Positions 6,539 through 15,257 of a DNA stretch of 64,000 bases are shown here, piece by piece (the first letter of the stretch is position 1; the number at the start of each line of letters is the position of its first letter). The stretch lies in assembly GCF_000519305.1 (NCBI RefSeq), contig NZ_JAFG01000007.1, positions 41,994 to 105,993 of the forward strand, read 5' to 3'. The position numbers were made by a program, and so were the translations under genes. The stretch comes from Mesorhizobium ciceri WSM4083 (GTDB lineage: Bacteria > Pseudomonadota > Alphaproteobacteria > Rhizobiales > Rhizobiaceae). The notes beneath the pieces were generated by a model, which saw only the letters and a program-made list of their open reading frames with translations, was not told where the DNA came from and did no database searches.

Positions 6539-8803
6539 ATGAGTTCACAGTCCGGAAGGGCAAAACTGTTGTCCTGGCCGAAGATACATCGCGAACTGAA
6601 CCGTGTGCGAACGCAATTGCAGTCGCCGTGGTCGACATTGGGCAACGCGCTCATTTCCGCAAAGCAGAACGCTGAATACCGACGCGAACTCGGCAAGCGG
6701 ATCGAAGCCGCCCGCGAGACTTACACGGCGTCGCCGATCTCGCAGATTGCCGACAGCTTCATGCTCGTCCGGATCATCGGCAATGATCTGGAACCGCGAC
6801 ACCGCAAGGGCCAGTCATTCGACAACGTGCTGTTCATTCTAGACAATGAACCGGTCTTCGACGCCTGCGAAAAATTCTGGATCGTCAATCGGATAGTCGA
6901 CACCGACGAGGAAGCCCGGATCATCGGCCTGCTCGAAAGCCGCCGCCAGAATTTTCATACAATCCCCTTCGAACTCGATGCGTACCGGAAGATATCCTGG
7001 GACGTCGACCAGCTTGTTGCCGGCGACCTCAGATTCTCGGAGAAGGGCCGGGCGAGCGGACAGTCGGCGCGTTACGAAACGCACATCCGCCGCAGCAAGA
7101 ACCTCTATGTGATGAACAACAATGGGGCTCGCAACGCCGCGCTCGCGATTGCCCGCGGCAGGGCAAAATGGCTGATGCCCTGGGACGGGAACTGCTACCT
7201 GACAGGCTCTGCATTCCAGCGGATACGGTCGGCGATCGAGAGAAACCCGCACCTTCCCTACGCTGTGGTGCCCATGGCGCGCATTGTCGACAATGCGCTT
7301 CTGCTGGACCAGCGCTTCCAGCCGCCGGCCGAGGAAGAGCCGCAGATCATATTTCGAGCCGATACCACGCAACTGTTCGACGAAAACTATGGCTACGGAA
7401 GGCGGCCAAAAATCGAGATGCTGTGGCGGTTGGCAGTTCCCGGCCCCTGGGATCGCTACCGCGACGACGCCTGGGATTTTCCACGCCCGGTCCGGGCAGC
7501 GGATGCCGGGCTGCTCCAGAAGGCGGGCTGGGTGGCGCGCCTGGATTCAGGACGTTCGCATCTGGAGATCGGCAAGGCCGGCTTCGTCGCGCGTCTGGTC
7601 AGCCGCGACCAGGCGATCGTCGATATGGTCGATCAATGTGACGCCAAGGCAGTCGCCGCTCGGCTTGATACCTCCCGCCTGGCTTTTTATGACGAAGACG
7701 CCCTGGCCCACGCGGTAAAGGACGGGCCCATCCTGCGCTATCTCGAAACCGCGGCCGGTCAGGCATTCACCCGCGGTCCGTTCAGCGTGCTCGACAAGAC
7801 CGGCCTAGCCCCCAGCGGGGATCCCCAGGACTATTTTCACCCGGCGCCTTACTGGTGGCCCGACCCCGACAGACCCGATGGCCTGCCCTATATCAGGCGC
7901 GACGGCGAACGCGTGCCCGGCACGGCATTGTATGCAGCAGGAAGCGAAACCTACGATCGCACACGCTTGCAGCGCGTCTTCGACGACACAACCGTGCTTG
8001 CGCTCGCCGCAACCGTGCTTGGTGGACGTTACGCCGTCCACGCCGCAAGGCTCATTCGCGCATGGTTTGTCGATCCCAAGACAAGAATGAACCCGCATTT
8101 GCGCTATGCGCAGGTGCGGTCGGGCCACGACAACAATGAAGGGGCCGGCCACGGCATCATTGAGCTGAAGGATTTTTATTTCTTCCTGGATGCCGTACGC
8201 CTGATCGAGCGAACGGGAGTACTGGGCGACGAGGATCGCGAGGCGTTCAGAACCTGGCTCGGTTCCTACTGTGAATGGCTGGACACCGCGCCGGCAGCCG
8301 CGACGGCCTTCTGCAGCAACAACAACCAAGGAACGTATTACGATTTGCAGCGGGCATCGATCGCCACATTTCTTGGCGACAGCGCCACCCTGGCCAAGAT
8401 CAGCCTCTATGCTCGGGAGAGATTAGCGACCCAGATCGCAGCCGACGGCTCCTTACCCAGGGAACTGTCCCGCACGCGCCCCAGGCACTACGCCATGTTT
8501 ACCTTGCAAGGCTGGACGTCGCTGGCCCGTGTCCTGTCTTCGGTTGGTGACAACCTCTGGCAGCACAAGACAGCTGAGGGACTGGGACTGGTCCAGGCGC
8601 TGCACTGGCTTGTTGCGCACGAGAACAAGCCACACACCATGTCGGCCGAAACTGTCGATCCGGATCGGCTTGGGCCGCTGCTTCTCGACCTGACGCACCA
8701 TGATCCCGCAGGGATGCCACCTGCCGATCTGGGAAGGGCGACCAAGCCCATTTTTCATCCAGACGAGGCAATCGCTCCTTTTTGGCTGTGGCGAAGACGT
8801 TAG
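6539..8803 (+). CDS. Fusion protein: glycosyltransferase-like N-terminus plus alginate-lyase-family C-terminus
   Basis: About 754 residues in two parts. The N-terminal ~330 residues look like a GT-A-type domain: MLVRIIGNDLEPRHRKGQSF near the start, then NNNGARNAALAIARGRAKWL followed by MPWDGNCYLTG, which places an acidic residue where GT2 enzymes hold a D-x-D-like site. The C-terminal ~400 residues carry alginate-lyase family hallmarks: PAPYWWPDPDRPDGLPYIRR, NPHLRYAQ, GHGIIELKDFYFFLDA and NNNQGTYYDLQ. No signal peptide is visible, so the lyase part would be cytosolic or released by lysis. A polymer-building and a polymer-cutting module in one chain suggests polysaccharide remodelling. The start is uncertain: neither 6539 nor 6452 has a clear ribosome-binding site. 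Confidence 0.7.
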   Translation: MSSQSGRAKLLSWPKIHRELNRVRTQLQSPWSTLGNALISAKQNAEYRRELGKRIEAARETYTASPISQIADSFMLVRIIGNDLEPRHRKGQSFDNVLFILDNEPVFDACEKFWIVNRIVDTDEEARIIGLLESRRQNFHTIPFELDAYRKISWDVDQLVAGDLRFSEKGRASGQSARYETHIRRSKNLYVMNNNGARNAALAIARGRAKWLMPWDGNCYLTGSAFQRIRSAIERNPHLPYAVVPMARIVDNALLLDQRFQPPAEEEPQIIFRADTTQLFDENYGYGRRPKIEMLWRLAVPGPWDRYRDDAWDFPRPVRAADAGLLQKAGWVARLDSGRSHLEIGKAGFVARLVSRDQAIVDMVDQCDAKAVAARLDTSRLAFYDEDALAHAVKDGPILRYLETAAGQAFTRGPFSVLDKTGLAPSGDPQDYFHPAPYWWPDPDRPDGLPYIRRDGERVPGTALYAAGSETYDRTRLQRVFDDTTVLALAATVLGGRYAVHAARLIRAWFVDPKTRMNPHLRYAQVRSGHDNNEGAGHGIIELKDFYFFLDAVRLIERTGVLGDEDREAFRTWLGSYCEWLDTAPAAATAFCSNNNQGTYYDLQRASIATFLGDSATLAKISLYARERLATQIAADGSLPRELSRTRPRHYAMFTLQGWTSLARVLSSVGDNLWQHKTAEGLGLVQALHWLVAHENKPHTMSAETVDPDRLGPLLLDLTHHDPAGMPPADLGRATKPIFHPDEAIAPFWLWRRR

Positions 8804-8858
8804 GGACGCCCGGCATTCCTGGCCTGTCACGTCGATGTTGAGAAGCACTTTCCCGAAA

Positions 8859-10013
8859 TCAAACGCCCGCGACGGTGCAAAGGCTCTTCATTCTGGCCAC
8901 CGCCAGATCGGGATCGGCGAGCAATCCTGCCTGGTCGGCAAGGCGGAACACGTCGGCATAGTGACGGATGCCGCGCGCCGACTGCATGCCGCCGACCATC
9001 GCAAAATGGTCCTGATGGCCATTCAGCCAGGCCATGAAGACGATGCCGGCCTTGTAGTACTCGGTCGGCGCCTCGAAGATTTTTCGCGATAGCGGCACGG
9101 TCGGCGCCATCAACGCGTCAAAGCCGGCGCGGTCGCCTTCCGCCAGTTTCGCCAGCGCTGCGTTGGCGGCCGGCGCGATGGCGTCGAAAATACCGAGCAA
9201 TGCGTGCGAGTGTCTTTTCTCGTCGCCGGCGATCAGTTCGGGATAGTTGAAATCGTCGCCGGTGAACATGACGACGCCGTCCGGCAGACGGTTCCTCAGC
9301 GCGACCTCCTTGCCGGCATCGAGCAGTGAGATTTTTATTCCCTCCACCTTGCCAATATGGCGTTCGATGATGGCAACAACTGTATCGAGCGCGGCCTCGA
9401 AATTCTCGCTGCCCCAATAGCCCCTGAGCGCCGGATCGAACATGTCGCCCAGCCAGTGCAGGATGACCTTGCCGGATGCCTGGGACAGGATGCGGTCGTA
9501 GACGCTGACATAGTCGTCCGGCCCCTTGGCCACAGCCGCCAGTGCCCGGCTGGCCATCATGATCGCCTTGCCGCCGAGCCCTTCGATGAAAGCGAATTGC
9601 TGCTCATAAGCGGTGATCACATCGTCCAGCGTCCTGGCGGCGGCGGGCGCCAGATGGTCGGTGCCGGCACCCGAGGCGAGATCGGCGCCATCGACGGTAC
9701 GCGCCTCGGCGATCGAACGGCGGATCAATTCCTGCGCGTTTGCCCAGTCGAAACCCATGCCGCGCTGCGACGTGTCCATCGCTTCGGCGATGCGGAATCC
9801 CAGCCGCCACAGATGGTGACGGAACGCCATCGTCCTGTCCCAGTCGACCACCGGCCTGGACCACGGATCGGTCATGGCAAGCGGATCGGCAACGACGTGC
9901 GCGGCGGCATAGGCGATACGCGAAAATCGCGCGCCGATGTCAGGCTGCACCGGTTCGCCGACCAGCGCGTACCGGGTGCTGCCGCCCCCCTCACCAGGCA
10001 AGGAAATGTCCAT
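8859..10013 (-). CDS. DUF993 family protein, DHDPS/aldolase-like TIM barrel
   Basis: A 384-residue cytoplasmic protein of the DUF993 family, related to dihydrodipicolinate synthase. The segment EGIKISLLDAGKEVALRN with TGDDF shortly after aligns with the GIK...SGDD region of DHDPS/NAL enzymes. Lys227 would be the Schiff-base lysine and TGDD (251-254) the following loop. It therefore probably performs an aldol or retro-aldol step on a sugar-derived keto acid or ketose (inference). The ATG at 10013 has GGGAG eight bases upstream; an upstream TTG is rejected. It is divergent from the LacI gene, with a promoter whose spacer is a GAACGTTC operator, so it is likely controlled by that repressor. Confidence 0.75.
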   Translation of the reverse strand: MDISLPGEGGGSTRYALVGEPVQPDIGARFSRIAYAAAHVVADPLAMTDPWSRPVVDWDRTMAFRHHLWRLGFRIAEAMDTSQRGMGFDWANAQELIRRSIAEARTVDGADLASGAGTDHLAPAAARTLDDVITAYEQQFAFIEGLGGKAIMMASRALAAVAKGPDDYVSVYDRILSQASGKVILHWLGDMFDPALRGYWGSENFEAALDTVVAIIERHIGKVEGIKISLLDAGKEVALRNRLPDGVVMFTGDDFNYPELIAGDEKRHSHALLGIFDAIAPAANAALAKLAEGDRAGFDALMAPTVPLSRKIFEAPTEYYKAGIVFMAWLNGHQDHFAMVGGMQSARGIRHYADVFRLADQAGLLADPDLAVARMKSLCTVAGV

Positions 10014-10033
10014 CCATCTCTCCCTTCGCAACG

Positions 10034-10062
10034 CTACTAAATGGAACGTTCCAATAAATCAA
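10034..10062 (-). promoter_or_regulatory. Predicted promoter of the DUF993 gene with an operator in the spacer
   Basis: Minus-strand reading gives TTGATT (10062-10057), a 17-base spacer, and TAGTAG (10039-10034). The palindrome TGGAACGTTCCA (10042-10053) lies between the two boxes, the position at which a bound LacI protein would block RNA polymerase. Confidence 0.55.
10042..10053. promoter_or_regulatory. Candidate LacI-family operator 1 (TGGAACGTTCCA)
   Basis: A perfect 12-bp palindrome with a central CG, as expected of LacI-family operators. It shares the core GAACGTTC with the second site at 10203-10218, about 163 bp away, a distance that would allow looping. Confidence 0.65.
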
Positions 10063-10180
10063 GAACCTTTAGGATTCGGGTTCCACGGCAGCAAGAATGC
10101 TGCATTGCAACACAAAAGCCTTGTAGGACATGCCATTTGAGTACGCACAATCGATGTTCGAGGCGCGGGAAAAATCCCGA

Positions 10181-10218
10181 TTGACTCACGAGCGGAGCAG
10201 AGATTAGAACGTTCCAAT
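10181..10218 (+). promoter_or_regulatory. Candidate lacI-gene promoter and operator 2
   Basis: TTGACT (10181-10186), a 17-base spacer and TTAGAA (10204-10209) form a plausible promoter. The near-palindrome ATTAGAACGTTCCAAT (10203-10218) overlaps the -10 box, suggesting autorepression by the regulator encoded just downstream. Confidence 0.55.
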
Positions 10219-10252
10219 AGTTTAGGCCTGCAATCGGGGAGGATGCATCTGG

Positions 10253-11311
10253 ATGGCCAACCGGGCCAAGGCGACAATATTCGACATCGCCCGCGAAGCA
10301 GGCGTGTCCAAATCGACGGTATCGCTCGTGCTCCAGGGCAGCGGGCTGATCCGGCCTGAAACAGCGAGCAAAGTGCGCAAGGCGATCGAGGATGTCGGTT
10401 ACGTCTACAACCGCGGCGCCGCCAATCTGCGCAAGGCGCACTCCAATGTCATCGGCATGGTCATCAACGATCTCACCAATCCTTTCTTCGCAGAGCTGGC
10501 GGTTGGCATGGAGCGGGTCTTCCAGTCGGCCGGTATCGTGCCGTTCATCGCCAACACGGCGGAAAATCCCGTACGCCAGGAAGAAGTGCTGAAGTCGTTG
10601 ATGGAGCAAGGCGTCGCCGGCCTCATCGTGTCGCCGGCTCGCGGCACGACGCCGGGCGCCTTCAGGCGGATCGAGACGGCAGGTCTGCCGGTGGTCTTCG
10701 CCATGCGCCGGCTTCCCGAGAGCCGTATTCCGGTTATCGCGCCCGACAATCATCGCGGCGCCTATCTCGCCACCGCCCATCTGATCGGCAAGGGACATCG
10801 CAGGCTGGTCTTCTTCGGCGGTTCGTCCGACCTGGTGGTCTATCACGATCGGCTTGGCGGATTTCGCGAAGCCTGCGAGACGCAGGGCATCTCCGACCGC
10901 GACGCACTGGTCGTCGAGGGAGAGACCAGCCGCAGAGGCGGCATCGCATGCCTCGAAACCGCTCTCGCAATGGCTGAACCGCCGACCGCGGCACTCTGCT
11001 TCAACGACGCTGTCGCCTTTGGCGCCATGCTGGCGCTGCGCAAGCGCGGGCTTGAGCCGGGAACTGATTTCGCCATCGTCGGTTTCGACGATGTGGCCGA
11101 GGCCGAGCATTACATGCCGGCTCTGACCAGCGTCGCGGTGGATTCGGCCGGCCTCGGCGAACGCGCCGCCCATGTCATGCTGAAAATGATCCAGTCACGC
11201 ACCACACGCGCCGAAGACCATATCGGCGCGGTCAATCTCGTGGTCAGGGAAAGCTGTGGCCCCGATCGCCGCACCCGAAACAGGACGGCCGGTTCGGGGA
11301 GCACGAATTGA
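10253..11311 (+). CDS. LacI-family transcriptional regulator
   Basis: A 352-residue repressor. The N-terminal helix-turn-helix (ATIFDIAREAGVSKSTVSLV, residues 7-26) and hinge are followed by a periplasmic-binding-protein-like effector domain (VIGMVINDLTNPFFAELA; later FAIVGFDDVAEAEHYMP). The effector is probably a sugar or sugar derivative taken up by the linked CUT1 transporter. Two GAACGTTC operators lie upstream, one over its own promoter and one over the DUF993 promoter. Its stop overlaps the next gene's TTG start, so it heads the catabolic operon. It has no C-terminal enzyme fusion. Confidence 0.92.
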   Translation: MANRAKATIFDIAREAGVSKSTVSLVLQGSGLIRPETASKVRKAIEDVGYVYNRGAANLRKAHSNVIGMVINDLTNPFFAELAVGMERVFQSAGIVPFIANTAENPVRQEEVLKSLMEQGVAGLIVSPARGTTPGAFRRIETAGLPVVFAMRRLPESRIPVIAPDNHRGAYLATAHLIGKGHRRLVFFGGSSDLVVYHDRLGGFREACETQGISDRDALVVEGETSRRGGIACLETALAMAEPPTAALCFNDAVAFGAMLALRKRGLEPGTDFAIVGFDDVAEAEHYMPALTSVAVDSAGLGERAAHVMLKMIQSRTTRAEDHIGAVNLVVRESCGPDRRTRNRTAGSGSTN

Positions 11312-12909
11312 GCAAGGTCGTTTCGGCAGCGCAGGCAGCGGGCCTGATCAAGGACGGCATGGTCGTATCCGTGTCGTCGTCGAGCGGTCTCGGCTGCCCC
11401 GACGCGGTGCTTGCCGCGATCGGCGAACGCTTCGACGGGGAAGGCCATCCGAAGAACATCACCACGCTGCACCCGATCGCAGCCGGGGACATGTACGGCA
11501 TCAAAGGCATCGACCATCTGGCCAAGCCCGGCCTGCTGAAGCGTACTTTGTGCGGCTCCTACCCGTCCGGCCCCTCCTCTTCCGAACCGCCGCAGATCTG
11601 GAAGATGATCGGCGACAATTCGGTCGCCGCCTACAATGTGCCGTCCGGCATCCTGTTCGACATGCACCGCGAAGCCGCGGCCAAGCGGCCGGGCGTGCTG
11701 ACCAAGGTCGGTCTCGACACTTTCGCCGACCCGCGCCACCAGGGCTGCGCCATGAACGCCGCCGCCAGCGAGCCGATCGTTTCGGTGCAGCAGTTCGACG
11801 GCGAGGAATGGCTCTATTTCCGCTCCATCGTGCCGCAGGTCTCGATCATCCGCGCCACGTCGGCCGACGAGCGCGGCAACCTCACCTATGAGCATGAGGG
11901 CGCCTATCTCGGCGGGCTGGAGCAGGCGCTCGCCGCCCGCAACAATGGCGGCATCGTCATCGCGCAGGTCAAGCGCGTCGTCGAGAACGGCACGCTGAAA
12001 CCGCATGATGTGCGCGTGCCAGGCGTCCTGGTCGACCATATCGTCGTCGCGCCCGACCAGTTGCAGACGACGCTGACACCCTATGACCCGGCCATCTCCG
12101 GAGAAATCTTCCGGCCGCTGTCGAGCTTCCGCACGCCGGAGATGAACGTCCAGAAAGTGATCGCGCGCCGCGTCGCCATGGAGTTGCGCGACGGCATGGC
12201 CGTCAACATCGGCTTCGGCATTTCCGCCAATGTCCCGCGCATCCTTCTCGAGGAAGGACAGCACGGCAAGATTACCTGGGTGATCGAACAGGGCGCGGTC
12301 GGCGGCGTGCCGCTGCTCGACTTCAAATTCGGCTGTTCGTCGAACGCCGACGCCTTCATGCCCTCGCCGCACCAGTTCATCTATTTCCAGGCCGGCGGCT
12401 TCGACGCTTCGCTGCTGTCCTTCCTGCAGATCGATCGCCATGGCTCGGTCAATGTCTCGAAGCTTTCGGCGCGCCCGCATGTCACCGCTGGCGCCGGCGG
12501 CTTTGTCGACATCACCGCACGGGCGAAGAAGATCGTCTTCTCCGGCTTCTTCAATGCCGGCGCCAAGCTGTCTCTGGCCGATGGCGGCATCCGCATCGAG
12601 GCGGAGGGCAAGGTCAAGAAGGTGGTCAACGAAGTCGAGCACATCTCGTTTTCGGGCAAGCGCGCGGTGGCGCAGGGACAGGACATCACCTATGTCACCG
12701 AGCGCTGCGTGATGAGGCTGACGCCGGAGGGACTGGTGGTAACCGAATTAGCACCCGGCATCGATCTCCAGCGCGACGTGCTGGCGCAGTCGGAAATTCC
12801 GTTGAGCGTTGCCAAGGATCTCAGGACAACGCCAGAGGCGCTTTATCGCGATCAACCGATCGGCCTGTCGCTGAATGGCGGCGCCTCGCTTGGAGGCGCG
12901 CATGGCTGA
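11308..12909 (+). CDS. Acyl-CoA:carboxylate CoA-transferase (YdiF/propionate-CoA-transferase type)
   Basis: A 533-residue single-chain family I CoA-transferase carrying both alpha-like and beta-like halves. Motifs include an N-terminal glycine-rich CoA-site region and IEQGAVGGVP near residues 326-335, whose glutamate (E327) is the expected covalent CoA carrier. It activates a free acid by taking CoA from an acyl-CoA, saving ATP. The start is TTG at 11308, supported by GGGGAG eight bases upstream and by the overlap with the lacI-type stop; homologues start with the same MSKVVSAA-like sequence. It overlaps the enoyl-CoA hydratase gene by eight bases. Confidence 0.88.
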   Translation: MSKVVSAAQAAGLIKDGMVVSVSSSSGLGCPDAVLAAIGERFDGEGHPKNITTLHPIAAGDMYGIKGIDHLAKPGLLKRTLCGSYPSGPSSSEPPQIWKMIGDNSVAAYNVPSGILFDMHREAAAKRPGVLTKVGLDTFADPRHQGCAMNAAASEPIVSVQQFDGEEWLYFRSIVPQVSIIRATSADERGNLTYEHEGAYLGGLEQALAARNNGGIVIAQVKRVVENGTLKPHDVRVPGVLVDHIVVAPDQLQTTLTPYDPAISGEIFRPLSSFRTPEMNVQKVIARRVAMELRDGMAVNIGFGISANVPRILLEEGQHGKITWVIEQGAVGGVPLLDFKFGCSSNADAFMPSPHQFIYFQAGGFDASLLSFLQIDRHGSVNVSKLSARPHVTAGAGGFVDITARAKKIVFSGFFNAGAKLSLADGGIRIEAEGKVKKVVNEVEHISFSGKRAVAQGQDITYVTERCVMRLTPEGLVVTELAPGIDLQRDVLAQSEIPLSVAKDLRTTPEALYRDQPIGLSLNGGASLGGAHG

Positions 12910-13678
12910 GCCTCTCGTCACTTTCGAACAGGATGGCGCCGTCGGCATCGTCACGCTGCGCCGGCCGGAGAAATTCAACGCACTGGATATCCCCATGCTT
13001 CGCGCGCTCGAAACAGCGCTCAATGAAGCGGAAGCGGCCGACGGCGTGCGCGTCGTGCTCATCCGTGGCGAAGGCAAGGGCTTCTGCGCCGGCGGCGATG
13101 TCGAGGCGTGGGCGCAGATGAGCGCCGCCGATTTTCAGGTGCAATGGGTGCGCTACGGCCACCGCGTCTTCGACCGGCTGGCGCGGCTCAGGCAGCCGAC
13201 CATCGCCGTCCTGTCCGGCCATGCGCTGGGCGGCGGCCTGGAGTTGGCTGTAGCTTGCGACTTCCGCGTGGCGGAAACACAAGTGAAATTAGGCTTCCCT
13301 GAAACTTCGATCGGTGTCGTGCCCGGCTGGTCCGGCACGCAGCGCGCCGTGCGCCGTCTCGGCGCGCAGACGGTGCGGCGCATGGCGCTCGGCGGCGAGA
13401 TCTTTCTCGCCCCCGAGGCACCCGCTCTGGGTATCGTCGACCGGGTGGCCCCGACTGGCAAGGCATACGACGAAGCAAGGGCGTGGGCGGAAAAGATCGC
13501 CGAGCGCGGCCCGCTGGCGACCGAAGCCGCCAAATTGATGATCGCGGTCGCCGAAGGCGAGGAAAGTGCCGCCGCCACCGAAGCGCTGGCCAGCGGCTTC
13601 ATCGCCCTGACCGGCGATCTCAAGGCCGGCGTCGACGCCTTCAAGGCCAAGCAGAAGCCGGCCTTTTCGAGATCCTAG
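12902..13678 (+). CDS. Enoyl-CoA hydratase/isomerase (crotonase family)
   Basis: A 258-residue crotonase-fold enzyme. The oxyanion-hole motifs FCAGGDVEAWA and GHALGGGLELAVACDF are present, and FPETSIGVVPGWSGTQR supplies the active-site region. It would hydrate or isomerise the acyl-CoA made by the preceding CoA-transferase. The ATG at 12902 overlaps the upstream stop; an in-frame upstream start at 12875 is unlikely. It is followed 10 bases later by an aldehyde dehydrogenase. The substrate is unknown: the operon context suggests a hydroxylated acyl-CoA from sugar breakdown rather than a fatty acid. Confidence 0.88.
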   Translation: MAEPLVTFEQDGAVGIVTLRRPEKFNALDIPMLRALETALNEAEAADGVRVVLIRGEGKGFCAGGDVEAWAQMSAADFQVQWVRYGHRVFDRLARLRQPTIAVLSGHALGGGLELAVACDFRVAETQVKLGFPETSIGVVPGWSGTQRAVRRLGAQTVRRMALGGEIFLAPEAPALGIVDRVAPTGKAYDEARAWAEKIAERGPLATEAAKLMIAVAEGEESAAATEALASGFIALTGDLKAGVDAFKAKQKPAFSRS

Positions 13679-13688
13679 AGGAAAACAG

Positions 13689-15200
13689 ATGAACGCCCCC
13701 CTCAAGATCGCCATGCCGGCCGAGGCGGCTGCGGCACCGAAAGCGTACAGACTGCTGATCGACGGCAAGCATGTCGATGCCCGCGACGGCCGCACGATTG
13801 CGCGCCAGAGCCCCGGCCACGGCTTTATCGTTTCGCACTATGCGCAGGCCGGCGAAGCCGAGGTGGAAGCCGCTGTGCAGGCTGCGCACAAGGCTTTCGA
13901 GACCGGCCCATGGCCGCGCATGAAGGCGGCCGAGCGTGCCGCGATCCTGCTCAAGGCGGCCGACCTGATCGAGGGCCGGCTGGAAGACATCGCCCGGCTC
14001 GATGCACTGGAATCCGGCAAGCCGATCGCCCAGGCGCGCGGCGAGATCGGCGGCGCCGTCGACATCTGGCGCTATGCCGCCTCGCTTGCCCGCACGTTGC
14101 ATGGTGAATCCTACGCCAATCTCGGCGATGCCATGCTGGGCGTCGTGCTGCGCGAACCGATCGGCGTCGTCTCGATCATCACGCCGTGGAATTTCCCGTT
14201 CCTGATCGTCAGCCAGAAACTGCCCTTCGCGCTCGCCGCCGGCTGCACGGCGGTGGTGAAGCCGAGCGAAATGACCTCAGCCTCGACCTTCGTGCTCGGC
14301 GACATCCTGATGCAGGCCGGCCTGCCCGCCGGCGTCGTCAACGTCCTCGCCGGCCTTGGCGCCGATGTCGGTGCGCCGATGGTCAGCCATCCGCTGGTCG
14401 AGATGGTCTCGTTCACCGGCTCCACCCGCGTCGGCAAGATGACGATGGCGTCCGCCGCGCAGTCGCTGAAGAAGGTCTCGATGGAGCTCGGCGGCAAGAA
14501 CGGCCAGATCGTCTTCCCGGACGCCGACCTCGAAGCGGCCGCCGATGCGGCGGTGTTCGGGGGCTTCTTCAATGCCGGCGAGTGCTGCAATGCCGGCAGC
14601 CGGCTGATCGTGCACGAGGCGATCGCCGACGATTTTCTCAGCACCGTCAAGGCGCTCACAGCCAGGGTGACGGTCGGCGATCCGCTCGATGACCAAACCA
14701 AGGTCGGCGCGATGATCTCGTCCGACCATCTGAAGAAGGTAGCCGGCTATGTTTCTGCCGCTGAAGGCGACGGCAGCCAGGTTTACAGCGGAGGCAAGCA
14801 ATTGGTCTCCAATGTCGGCCAATACCTCGATCCCACCATCATCCGCGGCGTTACCGAGGAGATGGCCATAGCGCGCGAGGAAGTGTTCGGCCCGGTGCTC
14901 TCGGTGCTGACTTTTGAATCGATTGAAAAGGCGTTGCACATCGCCAACAACACGCCCTATGGTTTGTCGGCGGGCGTGTGGAGCGCCAGCATCGACACTT
15001 GCATGTCGGTCGCGCGTGGAGTGCGTTCGGGAACCGTTTGGGTGAACACATTCATGGAAGGTTATCCCGAGCTGCCTTTCGGAGGCTACAAGCAGTCCGG
15101 TCTCGGACGCGAACTCGGCAAACGCGCCGTAGAGGACTATACCGAGGAAAAGACAATCCAGTTTCATCGCGGCCAGCGCACCGGGTGGTGGGTCGGCTGA
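13689..15200 (+). CDS. NAD(P)-dependent aldehyde dehydrogenase
   Basis: A 503-residue ALDH superfamily enzyme. Visible motifs are TPWNFPF, KPSEMTS, FTGSTRVGK, the catalytic glutamate in MELGGKNGQ, and the catalytic cysteine as the second Cys of NAGECCNAGSR. EVFGPVLSV and PFGGYKQSGLGRELG complete the set. It oxidises an aldehyde intermediate to the acid, which the CoA-transferase could then activate. An AGAGGAAAAC ribosome-binding site precedes the ATG. It lies in the LacI-headed operon, 57 bases before the sugar-binding protein gene. Confidence 0.93.
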   Translation: MNAPLKIAMPAEAAAAPKAYRLLIDGKHVDARDGRTIARQSPGHGFIVSHYAQAGEAEVEAAVQAAHKAFETGPWPRMKAAERAAILLKAADLIEGRLEDIARLDALESGKPIAQARGEIGGAVDIWRYAASLARTLHGESYANLGDAMLGVVLREPIGVVSIITPWNFPFLIVSQKLPFALAAGCTAVVKPSEMTSASTFVLGDILMQAGLPAGVVNVLAGLGADVGAPMVSHPLVEMVSFTGSTRVGKMTMASAAQSLKKVSMELGGKNGQIVFPDADLEAAADAAVFGGFFNAGECCNAGSRLIVHEAIADDFLSTVKALTARVTVGDPLDDQTKVGAMISSDHLKKVAGYVSAAEGDGSQVYSGGKQLVSNVGQYLDPTIIRGVTEEMAIAREEVFGPVLSVLTFESIEKALHIANNTPYGLSAGVWSASIDTCMSVARGVRSGTVWVNTFMEGYPELPFGGYKQSGLGRELGKRAVEDYTEEKTIQFHRGQRTGWWVG

Positions 15201-15257
15201 GTTGAGAAGAACCCGGTGGGCTTCACCGGTCGTGTAATGCAACAAGGGAGGTAGTAC

